Assembly: GCA_019116185.1 (NCBI GenBank)
Contig: DXCD01000231.1
Location: 1 to 5,696, forward strand
Length of the DNA stretch: 5,696 nt
Reading direction: 5' to 3'
From: Candidatus Mediterraneibacter stercorigallinarum
GTDB taxonomy: Bacteria > Bacillota > Clostridia > Lachnospirales > Lachnospiraceae
Shown one piece after another: positions 5,464 through 5,696 of the stretch. The translations under genes and the position numbers were made by a program. Under the pieces are notes generated by a model. It was not told the origin of the DNA. It did no database searches and worked only from the letters and a program-made list of their open reading frames with translations. Within the stretch, counting starts at the first letter, position 1; each line of letters begins with the position of its first letter.

Positions 5464-5696
5464 GATTTGTCGGGGAGACTTTGATGGTGTAAATCATCCG
5501 GAAACAGCGGGGGTTTTCCAAGACGTATTCGCAGAGGGCGGATGTGTGGCTTCGGTTCCGGCTCCACGATTTGTCGGAAAGACTTAAAGGAATGGGATAC
5601 AGCGTTAATTTCAAAGCGGATGCCTGAGCGCAAGCGAATCGTCCGCTTTGAAATTGTTTTTAGCTGTATCCCATTCCTTTTACGTCTTTCCCAAAT
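5464..5696. repeat. Structured repeat region, possible MITE-like element or ncRNA, continuing past the window
   Basis: No convincing gene is seen here. GATTTGTCGGGGAGACTT (5464-5481) recurs as GATTTGTCGGAAAGACTT (5568-5585), 16 of 18 identical, and an inverted relative, ATTTGGGAAAGAC on the minus strand, ends exactly at the window edge (5684-5696). Inside are further hairpins: GGAAAC/GTTTTCC (5500-5519) and GTGTGGC/GCTCCAC (5544-5567) with an inner CGG-TT-CCG. GCGGATG also appears twice (5538-5544, 5616-5622). The inverted end motifs suggest a MITE-like element; nested stems on one strand also fit a structured RNA. A minus-strand frame of 69 codons crosses it, but it runs through the palindrome and has no ribosome site, so it is not called. 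Confidence 0.5.
5576..5691. repeat. Large two-tier palindrome
   Basis: The outer arms, 5576-5603 and 5663-5691, are complementary over 28 positions except for one mismatch and one extra base. After a small asymmetric internal loop (3 against 7 bases) the inner arms AATTTCAAAGCGGA (5607-5620) and TCCGCTTTGAAATT (5642-5655) pair perfectly over 14. The apical loop is 21 bases (5621-5641) and contains GCGCAAGC, a possible GNRA-type tip. No T-tract is seen next to it within the window, so a terminator role is not supported. Such arm length and fidelity are well beyond chance. Confidence 0.8.

Noticed and set aside
5424..5633. A leftward 69-codon frame upstream of the OPT gene
   Set aside because: It spans part of the palindrome and the OPT promoter -10, lacks a ribosome site and has low-complexity composition; better explained as repeat DNA.
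5576..5691. The palindrome as an intrinsic terminator for a gene to the right
   Set aside because: No T-tract follows on either strand within the window, and the arms are far longer than usual for a terminator.

Overview
The window looks like chromosomal DNA from an anaerobic Firmicute, most likely a gut Lachnospiraceae-type Clostridia. This is inferred from moderate GC content, AG-rich Shine-Dalgarno sites, sigma-A promoters of the extended -10 type, and the style of the proteins: a WYL regulator, an OPT transporter and a stand-alone PqqD-fold protein. No genus can be named from sequence alone.

The left half is transcribed rightward. After a gene-poor edge (1-258) with one good promoter comes a WYL-domain transcriptional regulator (259-1248). 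It is followed by a 62-residue two-helix membrane protein with its own extended -10 promoter (1332-1520), a short spacer with overlapping inverted repeats, and a PHP-family metal-dependent phosphoesterase (1706-2521) behind a near-consensus promoter.

The right half is transcribed leftward. A full-length OPT-family oligopeptide transporter of 634 residues (3464-5368) has its own promoter and an intrinsic terminator. Downstream is a two-gene operon: a PqqD-fold protein (2941-3294) and a membrane-anchored protein with a winged-helix-like C-terminus (2594-2941), coupled by a one-base stop/start overlap. The operon's promoter sits immediately past the transporter's terminator. The PHP gene and this operon converge on one shared hairpin at 2579-2620, whose loop carries the stop codon of the leftward operon.

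Upstream of the transporter promoter, 5464-5696 holds no convincing gene. It is a highly structured repeat region with a motif in two direct copies and one inverted copy, and a large two-tier palindrome that reaches the window edge. It looks like a MITE-like element or a structured RNA and is the least explained part of the window.

The genes do not form an obvious single pathway. I see no phage genes, transposase, CRISPR array, rRNA or tRNA. Nothing here can be claimed as a new system; the best leads are the structured repeat and the orphan PqqD/membrane protein pair.
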